From Dysosmobacter sp. Marseille-Q4140 (GTDB lineage Bacteria > Bacillota > Clostridia > Oscillospirales > Oscillospiraceae), in contig CP073694.1 of NCBI GenBank assembly GCA_018228705.1, forward strand, positions 2,542,001 to 2,606,000: DNA of 64,000 nt, written 5' to 3'. The translations under genes were made by a program, and so were the position numbers. Of the stretch, positions 33,292-42,263 are shown one piece after another (position 1 is the first letter of the stretch; each line of letters starts with the position of its first letter). The notes under the pieces are model-generated. The model worked only from the letters and a program-made list of their open reading frames with translations. It did no database searches and was not told the origin of the DNA.

Positions 33292-33387
33292 GAATAGATG
33301 CAAAGGCAAACCGCCGGAAACGGCGGGACGCAAAGCAAGGGGGCTAAAGCGGCATCGCCGCCACGCCGGCCCGGCCGCCATATATTC
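33292..33387 (+). promoter_or_regulatory. Cyclic di-GMP-I (GEMM) riboswitch
   Basis: Conserved GEMM-I elements in order: GGCAAACC (33305-33312), a hairpin CCGCCG-GAAA-CGGCGG with the GNRA tetraloop, GGGACGCAAAGC (33325-33336), then GGCTAAA in the receptor side. The outer stem is GAATA (33292-33296) with TATTC (33383-33387). It lies about 30 bases before the ATG of the surface protein, so ligand binding probably acts on translation or on a downstream structure; no T-rich terminator is seen. Confidence 0.9.
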
Positions 33388-33417
33388 GATCTCACGATAA
33401 CGAAAGGAGAACGAAAG

Positions 33418-36400
33418 ATGGCAAGAAAGAAGTTGCAAAAACTCTTCGCACTGCTGCTGACCTTCAGCATGACCATGAGCCTGCTGGGCGTCACGGCGTT
33501 CGCGGAGGACGAGGACGATGTGTACCTCCTGGAAGTCGGCCAGACCACGACGATCAGCGATTACAAAGGCGTGTCCGCCTCTGAGACTGAGGAGGTCGTG
33601 AACCACCAGTGGGAGACCAGTAATCCTAGTGTGGCGACTGTGGATTGGGATGAAGAGACCGGCGCTGTGACCGTCACCGGCGTGGGTGCGGGCCAGGTTA
33701 CCATCACCCACCGCTATGACGTGTTGGTTGCGCCCGCTCCGGAGCCTCCGGTGAATGAGGAGGAGCAGCAGCCTTCGGATACCACCCCCGGCGACACCAC
33801 CTCCGGTGATACCACCCCCGGTGACACCACCCCCGGCGATACCACCTCCGGCGATACCACCTCCGGCGATACCACCTCCGGCGATACCACCTCCGGTGAT
33901 ACCACTACCCAGACGACCGAGGCGGCTCTTGTCTTTAACGATCCCCTGGATCCCGGTACTGTGCCTGCATATTCGGAGACCTGGACCTTTGAGGTGACTG
34001 CCCCCGAGCAGGAGACCCCCGAGATCCCCGAGGAGACCTGCGATGTGGAGTATAAGCAGATGTCCGATGGGGTCACCTTCACAACGGAGAAGGACGGCAG
34101 TGTCATCAAGCTGAATCTTGTCATCGGCGAAGAGGCATCTGGGGACTTGGTGCTGGATCTGAGCAAGGTGATCAATGAAGCGAGTGGCATTACGTATATG
34201 CCCGGCGTTAAGCAGAAGTTTGAAGTCACGATCCAGAACAATTCCGGACATACTTTCGGATATAAGGACAACAGCTTTGTACTCTCCACCGCCGATAGTT
34301 CTGAATTCGGCAGCTTGGGAAATGGGCTCCTGCCTGTACTGGGTTCTGATGGGCAGTATATCTTTATTTACAACACCGGGTCCATGATCCCTGAGTACTT
34401 CTATCGGGATCTCTTCAACGTGGAAACCTCTGGCAATGTGACATTTGAGATGATGTGCCAGATTTATGAGTACCTGGAAAGAGCCGGATACACCGGCGAG
34501 GACGCCATGTCCCGGTATGTGCTGCACCAGATGGATCCTGCTGGTCAGTACAGCTCTCTCAGAGAGATGTATGAGCAGGATCCCATAACGATTGCAAAGA
34601 AGATGTTCGCAGAGGGTACTACCAATAACGGCATCTACACCATGACAGAGGATTATCTGCTGGAGATGATTGCGAAATACCCCTGGATCGACCCCTTCCT
34701 GTTTGTTGAGCAGAGCGGCAGCAACCTCAAGGTCCAGATCAAATGGCCGGAATCTCAGCTGGCCAGCCTCAGCTATGACTATTTCTATGAGTGCATTTTC
34801 TATTTCGCTTATGGCGATGATGCGATTGACCAGTTGGATATGTCAGACAGAGTTGGAGAAAATCTGTTCAACGACACCCACGCCCTGGCCAATTACCGGG
34901 ACGAGGCTACCTACCAGGAGGCCAATGCGTTCATGGCCGCTGCCCTTCCCGAAGGCGGATTGAAGAATGGCGAGTCTGTGAGTTTCAATATGGCTTTTGG
35001 CCTCAACGGACCCAACATGACCAATCCCTATCAGAGATATTATTTTTCTTTTTACAACGTCATCGAGCTGGAGCAGCTGGACACCTCCTACACCGTCCGG
35101 CATGAGTACTACACCAACGGCAAGCTGACCGGCTTCATCGAGAGCGATCCGGTCTCCGGCCTTCTGGTGGGCAGTCCCGTGAGCGTGGCCGACATTGAGC
35201 AGGTGCCCAGCTTTGATGGCAACGACTACAAGTATACCAGCACCACCCCCGACGAGACCCTGACCCTGACCCCCAACGCGGCGGACAACGTGATCGTCCT
35301 GCGGTATGACCGCACGGTCGAAGTGGAGGAGCCCACCTTTGAGTGGGATACCTCCAAGTCCAAGACGGCCACTCCTCTGGACGAGGATCTGAAGTCCCAG
35401 GTGACGCTGTCCCTGCCCTCCGCGGAGGAGGCGCTGGAGAGCGACATCGTGTTTGTCGTGGATAAGTCCACCAGCAGCCGAGATGAATCTACCGAGGGTG
35501 GTCTGGCGATGCTGGAAGCGCTGAACAGCTCCCTGGAGTCCACCAAGGCGGTCATCAATGTCGGCATCGTTGTCTTTGACGGTACCTATCATGTGATGCG
35601 GGAGCTCTCTCCCTATGACGCTGCCGATGTGGCGGAAAAAATGAGCGCCGAGATCCCTCTGGAAGAGGATACCAGCGGCACCAACATCGAGGCGGGCCTG
35701 CTGGCGGCGCAGGCGATGCTGGAGGAGCATACCAGCGTGGCCAACAACCGTAAGTACGTGATCCTGGTCAGCGACGGCCTCACCCGCCTGTTCACTGGCC
35801 CGGACGGTGAGACGGTGCAGATCATCTTCAACCAGCTGGAGGCCGACGGCACCCGGTACTTCGGCGAGTATACGACCTGGTGCCTGAGCAACGGCCTCGG
35901 GGACGGCGAGTACAAGGTGCCCGGTGGGGTCGATTGGCTCACCTATTACACCACGGTGATCAAACCCCAGGTGGAAGCCGACGGCGATACCTATGTGATG
36001 GACTTTGACGGCGCCAGTATCATGACTGATACTGTGCCTGAGAAGTACATTCCTCTTGATGAAGTGCAGGATCACGCACAGGCGATCGACCGCGCGTTCT
36101 ATGACGCGTATCAGGCGTATCTGGACCTGAGCACGGCGTACCACTGTTACGCTATCTACACGGGTTCCTCCGAATTGGGCAGCAGCTTCATGTCCACCCT
36201 CAGCAACGGCGAGACCCTGGACTTCGACGACATCCAGAACGACATCCTCTACGCGGTGGACAAGGGCTCCTATGTCGTGGACTACATCGGCTATGTGGCC
36301 GGCAGCTACGACTTCGACTTCGTGAACGATGTCTCCGCCATGAGCCTGAAGGTGGGCGATACGACCTATCCCGCCGTGAAACTGGCCGATAACCGCTACG

Positions 36401-36993
36401 GCTTCAAGCCGGCGAGCGACGGCACCTGTGCCTTCACCCTCGAATATGAGAGAGGCAACGGCCTGAATGAGGAGCACTTCACCTGGCACATCGGAGAGGC
36501 TGTCAGCAACTTTGCTCCCGTCCAGCTGACCTACACCGTCAAGCTGGTCACGCCTCCCACCGAGCCCGGCGACTACAAGCTGGATACCAACCAGATCGCC
36601 ACCCTCCACCCGGTGAACTCCGACGGTACTTCCGGCGATCCTGAGGACTTCGAGAAGCCCAAGGTGGATTACACGGTCGGCGGCGGCACCGGTCCCGAGG
36701 GTCCCGGCACCGATCCCACGCCTCCCGGCGGCACTGATCCCACGCCTCCCGGCGGCGACGGCGGCACCGACATCCCCGACGGCAACACGCCCACCACGGA
36801 CCTGCCCGATCAGGAGACTCCCACGACGGAGCTGCCTGAGGAGCCTACGGAGCTCCCCGATGAGGAGACTCCCCTGGCGGAAGTGCCCGAGACCGGCGAC
36901 ATGTCCGCCCTGTGGCTGGCCATGACCGCCCTGTCCGGCACGGGCCTTGCCGGTGTGACCTTCCTGGGCCGCAAGAAGCGGGACGAGGAGTGA
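33418..36993 (+). CDS. Large cell-wall-anchored VWA-domain surface protein
   Basis: A 1191-residue exported protein. Signal peptide to about residue 29 (MSLLGVTAFAED), a Big2-like region (about 40-100, VNHQWETSNPSVATVD), nine GDTT(P/S) units (about 121-165), a large unassigned region (170-600), and a von Willebrand A domain from about 675 with the MIDAS motif D682-K-S-T-S and SDGLTR. The end has proline-rich repeats, then VPETGD, a hydrophobic helix and KKRDEE: a sortase signal. It is probably an adhesin or pilus-tip-like protein. A c-di-GMP riboswitch precedes it; GAAAGGAGAACGAAAG precedes the ATG. Confidence 0.85.
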   Translation: MARKKLQKLFALLLTFSMTMSLLGVTAFAEDEDDVYLLEVGQTTTISDYKGVSASETEEVVNHQWETSNPSVATVDWDEETGAVTVTGVGAGQVTITHRYDVLVAPAPEPPVNEEEQQPSDTTPGDTTSGDTTPGDTTPGDTTSGDTTSGDTTSGDTTSGDTTTQTTEAALVFNDPLDPGTVPAYSETWTFEVTAPEQETPEIPEETCDVEYKQMSDGVTFTTEKDGSVIKLNLVIGEEASGDLVLDLSKVINEASGITYMPGVKQKFEVTIQNNSGHTFGYKDNSFVLSTADSSEFGSLGNGLLPVLGSDGQYIFIYNTGSMIPEYFYRDLFNVETSGNVTFEMMCQIYEYLERAGYTGEDAMSRYVLHQMDPAGQYSSLREMYEQDPITIAKKMFAEGTTNNGIYTMTEDYLLEMIAKYPWIDPFLFVEQSGSNLKVQIKWPESQLASLSYDYFYECIFYFAYGDDAIDQLDMSDRVGENLFNDTHALANYRDEATYQEANAFMAAALPEGGLKNGESVSFNMAFGLNGPNMTNPYQRYYFSFYNVIELEQLDTSYTVRHEYYTNGKLTGFIESDPVSGLLVGSPVSVADIEQVPSFDGNDYKYTSTTPDETLTLTPNAADNVIVLRYDRTVEVEEPTFEWDTSKSKTATPLDEDLKSQVTLSLPSAEEALESDIVFVVDKSTSSRDESTEGGLAMLEALNSSLESTKAVINVGIVVFDGTYHVMRELSPYDAADVAEKMSAEIPLEEDTSGTNIEAGLLAAQAMLEEHTSVANNRKYVILVSDGLTRLFTGPDGETVQIIFNQLEADGTRYFGEYTTWCLSNGLGDGEYKVPGGVDWLTYYTTVIKPQVEADGDTYVMDFDGASIMTDTVPEKYIPLDEVQDHAQAIDRAFYDAYQAYLDLSTAYHCYAIYTGSSELGSSFMSTLSNGETLDFDDIQNDILYAVDKGSYVVDYIGYVAGSYDFDFVNDVSAMSLKVGDTTYPAVKLADNRYGFKPASDGTCAFTLEYERGNGLNEEHFTWHIGEAVSNFAPVQLTYTVKLVTPPTEPGDYKLDTNQIATLHPVNSDGTSGDPEDFEKPKVDYTVGGGTGPEGPGTDPTPPGGTDPTPPGGDGGTDIPDGNTPTTDLPDQETPTTELPEEPTELPDEETPLAEVPETGDMSALWLAMTALSGTGLAGVTFLGRKKRDEE
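33778..33912 (+). repeat. In-frame 15-base tandem repeat (nine units)
   Basis: Units of the type GATACCACCTCCGGC starting every 15 bases from 33778 to 33898, encoding GDTTS or GDTTP. The near-identical units could change number by slippage without breaking the frame. Confidence 0.9.
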
Positions 36994-37023
36994 TCCCCGT
37001 TTCCCCGGAAGAAATCCAAACAG

Positions 37024-37063
37024 CAAAACAGCGCCCCCGGCTTTCGCCGGGGGCGCTGTTTTT
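37024..37063. terminator. Bidirectional terminator after the surface protein gene
   Basis: AAACAGCGCCCCCGGC pairs with GCCGGGGGCGCTGTTT around TTTC, with A and T runs on the two sides. Confidence 0.92.
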
Positions 37064-37077
37064 GGATGCATTTGGGC

Positions 37078-38097
37078 TCAGAAACCGTAGAGCATGGAGC
37101 GGTTGATGTCCGCGATGCTGTGGGCGCCGCACATGGCCATGGTGTCGCTGAGCTCCGCCTTGAGCTTGTCCACGTAGGCCTTGACGCCCTCGGCGCCGCC
37201 GCCGTAGACCATATTGACGAAGGGCCGGCCGATCAGAACGCCGTCGGCGCCCAGAGCCAGGGCCTTGAACACGTCCATGCCGGAGCGGATGCCGCCGTCC
37301 ACCAGAATGGTCAGCTTGCCGCCCACCGCGTCCACGATGCCGGGCAGGACCTCGGCAGTGGAGGGGCACTGGTCCAGCACCCGGCCGCCGTGGTTGGACA
37401 CCACGATGCCCTTGGCGCCGGCCTCCAGGGCCTTCTGGGCGCCCCGGACGGTCATGATGCCCTTGAGGATGAAGGGCTTTCCGGCCATCTCCACCACATC
37501 CCGCAGCTCCTCCACGGTCTTGCTGCCGGCGGGCGGGGTCAGGTTCTTCAGGAAGGGCAGGCCCGCGGCGTCGATGTCCATGGCGATGGCGAAGGGATCC
37601 GCCTCCCGGGCCAGGGTCAGCTTGGTTTTCAGGGTGTTCACGTCCCAGGGCTTGATGGTGGGCACGCCGTGGCCGCCGCAGGCGGAGATGGCCTTCACGG
37701 CGCCCTCCACCACGGCGGGGTTGGTGCCGTCGCCGGTGAAGGCGGCGATGCCGGCCTGGGCGCAGGCGGGCACCAGGATCTCGTTGTACTGTAAATCGTC
37801 GTACTTGTCGCCGTAGTGCAGCTGCATGGCGCCCACGGGAGCGGCGAACACCGGCAGGTCAAAGGTCCGGCCAAACAGCTCCACGGAGGTGTCCACCGGC
37901 TTGTTCTCGCAGATGGTGTCCATGTTGACGCACAGCTCCTGCCACTTCTGGTAGTTGCGGATGAAGCCGGTGCCGATGCCCTTGGCGCCGGGGCCGGGGA
38001 TGGTGTTCTTGCAGGCCAGGCCGTTGCAGACCGGGCAGGACTTGCAGTAGGGGCCGATGCTGCCCCGGGCGTTTTCCAAAGCTTCCTGATAAGTCAT
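37078..38097 (-). CDS. FMN-dependent alpha-hydroxy-acid oxidising protein with Cys-rich N-terminus
   Basis: A 339-residue TIM-barrel flavoprotein of the lactate/glycolate oxidase family. The FMN and substrate motifs KGIVVSNHGGRVLDQ (with the catalytic histidine), FILKGIMTVRGAQKALEAGA, LTILVDGGIRSGMDVFKALA and LGADGVLIGRPFVN are present. The N-terminus holds C18-x2-C21-x2-C24-x4-C29, which may bind an iron-sulfur cluster or zinc and is not part of classical members. The start at 38097 follows GGAGGGGAAAACC. The substrate is unknown; a clostridial lactate-type dehydrogenase is the best guess. Confidence 0.85.
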   Translation of the reverse strand: MTYQEALENARGSIGPYCKSCPVCNGLACKNTIPGPGAKGIGTGFIRNYQKWQELCVNMDTICENKPVDTSVELFGRTFDLPVFAAPVGAMQLHYGDKYDDLQYNEILVPACAQAGIAAFTGDGTNPAVVEGAVKAISACGGHGVPTIKPWDVNTLKTKLTLAREADPFAIAMDIDAAGLPFLKNLTPPAGSKTVEELRDVVEMAGKPFILKGIMTVRGAQKALEAGAKGIVVSNHGGRVLDQCPSTAEVLPGIVDAVGGKLTILVDGGIRSGMDVFKALALGADGVLIGRPFVNMVYGGGAEGVKAYVDKLKAELSDTMAMCGAHSIADINRSMLYGF

Positions 38098-38154
38098 ATG
38101 GTTTTCCCCTCCGAATCGATTTGCGGCCCGCCGAGCGGGCATTTATACATCGAC

Positions 38155-38183
38155 ATTTTACCTCCCGTGGGGGAAAAAGGCAA
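38155..38183 (-). promoter_or_regulatory. Promoter of the FMN enzyme gene
   Basis: Minus strand TTGCCT, 17-base spacer, TAAAAT, about 60 bases before the start. Confidence 0.6.
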
Positions 38184-38304
38184 CCGTCCCTCCCAAAACC
38201 AGGGAAAAATTTTGCCTTCGGCGGAACCTTCTGCAAAAAATCTCGTCTATACAGACAAATGACCATGATGGAAGAACGGATGGAGAAAAAAAGGAGGTAA
38301 CGAC

Positions 38305-39219
38305 ATGAAGCGAGGACTTGCAATGCTGACGGTGCTGTTGCTGCTGCTGGGTCTCATGAGCGGCTGCGGCGGCAGCGACACGTCCGGCGCCACTGCCTCA
38401 GACATGGTGGCGACGGAGGAGTCGGCTGACAACGGCAGCTACGGCGGGAACATGGCGGCTCAGATGCCGGAATCCCCGGCGGAGGACGGGAGCGGGGAGG
38501 ACCGGCTCCGCAACGCCAAGATGATCTACACCGCGGACCTGAGCGTGGAGACCACCGCCTTTGACGACGCCGCGGCCAGCCTGCGGCAGATGGTGGAGGA
38601 CCTGGGCGGCTACTTCGAGTCCGCCTCGGTCTACAACCACGGCGGCAATTACCGCAGCGCCTCCTACACCATCCGGGTGCCGGCGGAGAACTTCCGGGAT
38701 CTGCTGGAGCAGGTGGGGGAGCTGTGCCACGTGGTCCGCCAGGAGGAGGGCAGCGACAATATCAGTGAGCAGTACTACGACGTGGAGAGCCGCCTGGTGA
38801 CCCAGCAGACCAAGCTGGAGCGGCTCCAGACCCTGCTGAGCCAGGCGGAGACCATGGAGGACATCATCACCATCGAGTCCGCCATCTCCGAGACGGAGCT
38901 GGCCATCGAGCAGCTGACCGGGACATTACGCCAGTACGACAGCCTGGTGGACTACTCCACCGTCACCATCTCCCTGGAGGAGGTCTACAAGCTCTCCAAC
39001 GCGGAGGAGCCGCCCACCACGTTTGCAAGCCGCCTGGGCCGGGCCTTTGCCGCCGGCTGGAACGGATTCGTGGACTTCCTGGAGGCCATCGTGATGATCC
39101 TGGCCTACGCCTGGGTGCCGGTGCTGGTGCTGCTGGCCGTGGGCGGCACGGTGCTGTGGCGCCTGCTGCGGAAAAAGAGGGACAAGGGGAATGGACCGCC
39201 GGAAAACCGGGCATCCTGA
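38305..39219 (+). CDS. DUF4349 lipoprotein
   Basis: A 304-residue envelope protein. A lipobox LMSGC (Cys 22) follows a hydrophobic signal; then an acidic linker, the DUF4349 domain (about 70-230, MIYTADLSVETTAFDDAAAS, SASYTIRVPAENFRDLLEQV) with a long coiled coil (about 160-205), and a C-terminal transmembrane helix (about 255-285) ending KKRDKGNGPP. The combination of lipid anchor and transmembrane helix is usual in this family, whose function is unknown. AAAGGAGGTAACGAC precedes the ATG. Confidence 0.85.
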   Translation: MKRGLAMLTVLLLLLGLMSGCGGSDTSGATASDMVATEESADNGSYGGNMAAQMPESPAEDGSGEDRLRNAKMIYTADLSVETTAFDDAAASLRQMVEDLGGYFESASVYNHGGNYRSASYTIRVPAENFRDLLEQVGELCHVVRQEEGSDNISEQYYDVESRLVTQQTKLERLQTLLSQAETMEDIITIESAISETELAIEQLTGTLRQYDSLVDYSTVTISLEEVYKLSNAEEPPTTFASRLGRAFAAGWNGFVDFLEAIVMILAYAWVPVLVLLAVGGTVLWRLLRKKRDKGNGPPENRAS

Positions 39220-39239
39220 CCGGTGACGGACCATACAGC

Positions 39240-39272
39240 AAAGCGGCTGCCTCCGGGCGGCCGCTTTTTTTG
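39240..39272 (+). terminator. Terminator after the DUF4349 gene
   Basis: AAAGCGGC pairs with GCCGCTTT and a run of seven T follows. Confidence 0.85.
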
Positions 39273-39302
39273 GCTGCGGCGCAAAAAGTCGGCGCGGACG
39301 AC

Positions 39303-39331
39303 TTGACAAATTTGATAAAACCGCATAATAT
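39303..39331 (+). promoter_or_regulatory. Promoter of the SGNH hydrolase gene
   Basis: TTGACA, 17-base spacer, TAATAT, 39 bases before the ATG. Confidence 0.8.
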
Positions 39332-39370
39332 AGTTTTAGAAACTAGATTACACGGTTTGGAGGTCTTGCT

Positions 39371-40081
39371 ATGAAACGTGTATCGCAGATCCAGCTGCTA
39401 GGGGACTCCATCCTCAAGGGCATCCAGGTGGAGCCCGCCACCGGGCGGTACGTCACCCGGAACGAGATCGGCATTCCCGGCCTGGAGCGGGACTTCGGAC
39501 TGACGGTGAAAAACGGCTCCCACTTCGGCGCCACGGTGGTGAAGGGGGAGCGGCTGCTGGAGCGGCTGCTGGAGCGGGAGACGCCCTGCGACGCGGTGGT
39601 GATGGATTTCGGCGGCAACGACTGCGACTTCCGCTGGGACCAGGTGGCGGCGGACCCGGAGGGGGACCACCGGCCCAACGTGCCCCTGGAGGAGTTTTTG
39701 CAGCGGTATCGGGAGATGATCGCCCAGCTGCGGCTCCACGGCATCACGCCGGTGCTGACCACCCTGCCGCCGCTGGAGCCGGAGCGGTTTTTCCATTGGT
39801 GGTGCGGCAAGCTGGACCAGGCGGCGGTGCGCCGCTGGCTGGGCAGCCTCACCAACATCTACGCCCATCAGGAGAACTACTCCCGGGCGGTGGAGCAGCT
39901 GGCCCGGCAGACGGAGACCCCGCTGGTGGACATCCGGGGGGCCTTCCTGGCCCACGGCCACCTTGGTCAGCTTCTGTGCGAGGACGGCACCCACCCCAAC
40001 TCCGCCGGCCAGGCGCTCATCGGCGATGCCTTCCGGGACTTTGCCCGGGAGCATCTGGAGCCGGTCCGGCAGACGGCGTGA
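39371..40081 (+). CDS. SGNH/GDSL-family hydrolase
   Basis: A 236-residue esterase-type hydrolase. Block I QLLGDSILKGI holds the nucleophile serine (about residue 13), block III FGGNDCDF the oxyanion asparagine, and block V CEDGTHPNSAGQ the catalytic aspartate and histidine. There is no signal peptide, so it acts in the cytoplasm. The substrate is unknown. GGAGGTCTTGCT precedes the ATG; the gene is alone between two terminators. Confidence 0.88.
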   Translation: MKRVSQIQLLGDSILKGIQVEPATGRYVTRNEIGIPGLERDFGLTVKNGSHFGATVVKGERLLERLLERETPCDAVVMDFGGNDCDFRWDQVAADPEGDHRPNVPLEEFLQRYREMIAQLRLHGITPVLTTLPPLEPERFFHWWCGKLDQAAVRRWLGSLTNIYAHQENYSRAVEQLARQTETPLVDIRGAFLAHGHLGQLLCEDGTHPNSAGQALIGDAFRDFAREHLEPVRQTA

Positions 40082-40119
40082 GAGTGCCTGCCCCGCCGGC
40101 GCTTTCCTGCATATCTGTG

Positions 40120-40150
40120 AAAGAGACCGCCTGCGGGCGGTCTCTTTTTG
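40120..40150 (+). terminator. Terminator after the SGNH gene
   Basis: AAGAGACCGCC pairs with GGCGGTCTCTT around TGCG, followed by TTTTT. Confidence 0.92.
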
Positions 40151-40203
40151 TCAAGATCCATAACAAATTGTAGAAACAGATGTGAATATAACTGAAAGGA
40201 ATG

Positions 40204-40233
40204 GGATACGGCACGCTCCGGCGGCACATACTA
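40204..40233 (+). promoter_or_regulatory. sigma-G/sigma-F-type promoter of the germination gene
   Basis: GGATA, 18-base spacer, CATACTA. The -10 is a perfect match to the forespore consensus CATWHTA; the -35 GHATR matches at four of five bases with the exact 18-base spacing. It lies 65 bases before the spore germination gene. Confidence 0.65.
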
Positions 40234-40297
40234 CCCCTGATACGGACCGCGGAGGCCCGCGGTCCGGCGGGTTTTGCTTGAGCAATGGAGGTGCCGC

Positions 40298-41716
40298 ATG
40301 GAACAGATTTCAGAACACTATGCAGATAACGTCCGCTGGTTCGATGAGACCCTGGGCGCCGGCCGCAGCTGCGACATGGTTTGCCGGGATTTGCAGATCG
40401 GCGGCCGACGGGGGCGGATCTGGGTCATCGACGGCTTCGGCGGCGACGCCATCCTGGAGCGGATGGGGGCCTTCTGGCTGTCCCTGAAGCCGGAGCAGGT
40501 GGGGACCATCACAAAGATGCAGGAGTTCACCGACCGGTTCGTCACATTCATGGAGGTGGAGGTCAGCTTCGACCGGGACGACATCGTCACCTCGGTGCTG
40601 CTGGGCAAAAGCCTGCTGCTGCTGGAGGGAGCCCGGGGCGCGGCGCTGATCGACGCCAAGGAGTACCCCAGCCGGGGGGTGGCGGAGCCGCTGGACGGCA
40701 AGGTCCTCCGGGGTGCCCACGACGGCTTCATCGAGGCGGTGGTGCCCAACATGGCCCTGCTGCGCCGCCGCATCCGGGACCCCCACCTGACCATGGAGGG
40801 CATGAAGGTGGGCACCCGCAGCCACAACGACGTGGTGCTGTGCTATCTGGACGACCGGGTGGACCAGGAGCTTTTAGAGCAGGTCCGGGAGAAGCTGCGG
40901 GGGATCAAGATGCGATCCCTCAGCATGGGGCAGGAGAGCGTGTCGGAGAGCATCCGGCCCAAGCAGTGGTACAACCCCTTTCCCAAGGTCCGCTACACCG
41001 AGCGGCCGGACACTGCCGCCGCCTGCGTCATGGAGGGGTATATCATCGTCATGGTGGACAACTCCCCGTCGGTGATGATTCTGCCCACCTCCTTTTTCGA
41101 CTTTACCCAGGAGGCCAACGAGTTCTACTTCCCGCCCCTGGTGGGCACCTACCTGCGGGTGCTGAGGATCATCGTGTTTTTGATCTCGCTGTTCATCACG
41201 CCCGCCTGGTATATGATGGTCAACGAGCCGGGGCGGCTGCCGGGATGGCTGGACTTCCTGTCCTCCCCGGAGCCGGCGTCCCTGGACCTTTTGTGGCAGC
41301 TGCTGGTGGTGGAGTTTCTGATCGACGTGCTGAAGCTGGCGTCCCTCAACACGCCGGATTCCCTCTCCAGCTCCTTCTCCATGCTGGGGGCGCTGATCCT
41401 GGGCGACTTCGCCGTCCAGGCCGGGTGGCTGGGGCCGGAGGTGCTGGTGTATATGGCCTTCGTGTCGGTGGCGGGCTTTGCCCAGCCCAGCTATGAGCTG
41501 GGCTACGCCTTCAAGCTGCTGCGGGTGACGCTGCTGCTGGTCACGGCGGTGTTCGACGCATGGGGCTTCTTCCTGGGCTCCCTGGGGATTCTGATATTGC
41601 TGGCCACCACCAAGCCCCTGGTGGGCAAGGCCTATCTCTACCCCCTGATCCCCTTCAACGCCACCGCTCTGCGGCGGCTGCTGATCCGGGAGCCCATCAG
41701 CCGGGACAATACCTGA
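40298..41716 (+). CDS. spoVAF: GerA-family spore germination protein (SpoVAF-like)
   Basis: A 472-residue protein with the GerA A-subunit plan: a soluble N-terminal domain (residues 1-275) with IEAVVPNMALLRRRIRDPHL and MKVGTRSHNDVVLCYLDDRV, then about five transmembrane helices (280-450) with SLNTPDSLSSSFSMLGALIL. It stands alone without B and C subunit genes, as SpoVAF does, and is best read as SpoVAF rather than a nutrient receptor subunit. It acts in the inner spore membrane. AATGGAGGTGCCGC precedes the ATG; the forespore promoter at 40204 agrees with the role. Confidence 0.87.
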   Translation: MEQISEHYADNVRWFDETLGAGRSCDMVCRDLQIGGRRGRIWVIDGFGGDAILERMGAFWLSLKPEQVGTITKMQEFTDRFVTFMEVEVSFDRDDIVTSVLLGKSLLLLEGARGAALIDAKEYPSRGVAEPLDGKVLRGAHDGFIEAVVPNMALLRRRIRDPHLTMEGMKVGTRSHNDVVLCYLDDRVDQELLEQVREKLRGIKMRSLSMGQESVSESIRPKQWYNPFPKVRYTERPDTAAACVMEGYIIVMVDNSPSVMILPTSFFDFTQEANEFYFPPLVGTYLRVLRIIVFLISLFITPAWYMMVNEPGRLPGWLDFLSSPEPASLDLLWQLLVVEFLIDVLKLASLNTPDSLSSSFSMLGALILGDFAVQAGWLGPEVLVYMAFVSVAGFAQPSYELGYAFKLLRVTLLLVTAVFDAWGFFLGSLGILILLATTKPLVGKAYLYPLIPFNATALRRLLIREPISRDNT

Positions 41717-41730
41717 GGACAAAACGACAC

Positions 41731-41770
41731 GGCGCGGAGCCCCGGACAGGTGGGGCCCCGCGCCTTCCTC
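41731..41770 (+). terminator. Terminator after the germination gene
   Basis: GGCGCGGAGCCCC pairs with GGGGCCCCGCGCC (one mismatch), followed by TTCCTCTTATT. Confidence 0.7.
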
Positions 41771-41780
41771 TTATTCCATG

Positions 41781-42263
41781 TTATTCCATGTCCGCCGGAT
41801 GGACCGGATTGCCGTGGTCCCGGATGAGATCCGCCAGGTCCGCCGCCTGCATCCAGACGGTGGCGGTGTTGTCGTTGGGGTGGACGCCGATGCGGCCGGT
41901 AAAGTCCCGGTCCAGGAACCATGTCACCCGGCGCTCCGTGTCGTTCAGCAGGCCCAGGGGCGTCACGGACCCGGGGGTCAGCTTCAGCAGCGCCGCCAGA
42001 TCCTCCGCCGAGGCAAAGGTCAGCGGCCGGGTGCCATGGCGGCGGCGGAACGCCTTCAGATCCACCCGCTTGTCCCCACGGACAGTGATGAGGTAGTACG
42101 CCCGTTTTTTGTCGTCCCGGACGAAGAGGTTTTTGGCGTCGTCCGCCGGGTAGGGCAGCGCCACCTGGTCCAGCTGGGCCATGCTGTACACAGCCGGGTG
42201 CTCCGTGACCTCATAGGCGATGCCCCGGCTGTCCAGATATCGGTATGTCTCCGCTTTGTCCAT
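41781..42263 (-). CDS. YbaK/ProX-type aminoacyl-tRNA deacylase
   Basis: A 160-residue trans-editing enzyme (MDKAETYRYLDSRGIAYEVT...). NLFVRDDKKRAYYLITVRGD carries the conserved lysine of ProXp-ala/YbaK proteins, and GSVTPLGLLND the typical substrate-pocket motif. It clears Ala from tRNA-Pro or Cys from tRNA-Pro in the cytoplasm; the DDKKRAYYL pattern favours ProXp-ala (PrdX type). The start at 42263 is chosen for GGGGGACTGGCT upstream. It converges on the germination gene. Confidence 0.88.
   Translation of the reverse strand: MDKAETYRYLDSRGIAYEVTEHPAVYSMAQLDQVALPYPADDAKNLFVRDDKKRAYYLITVRGDKRVDLKAFRRRHGTRPLTFASAEDLAALLKLTPGSVTPLGLLNDTERRVTWFLDRDFTGRIGVHPNDNTATVWMQAADLADLIRDHGNPVHPADME

Noticed and set aside
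33778..33912. CRISPR-like array
   Set aside because: The repeats are contiguous 15-base units without spacers and lie in frame in a coding sequence.
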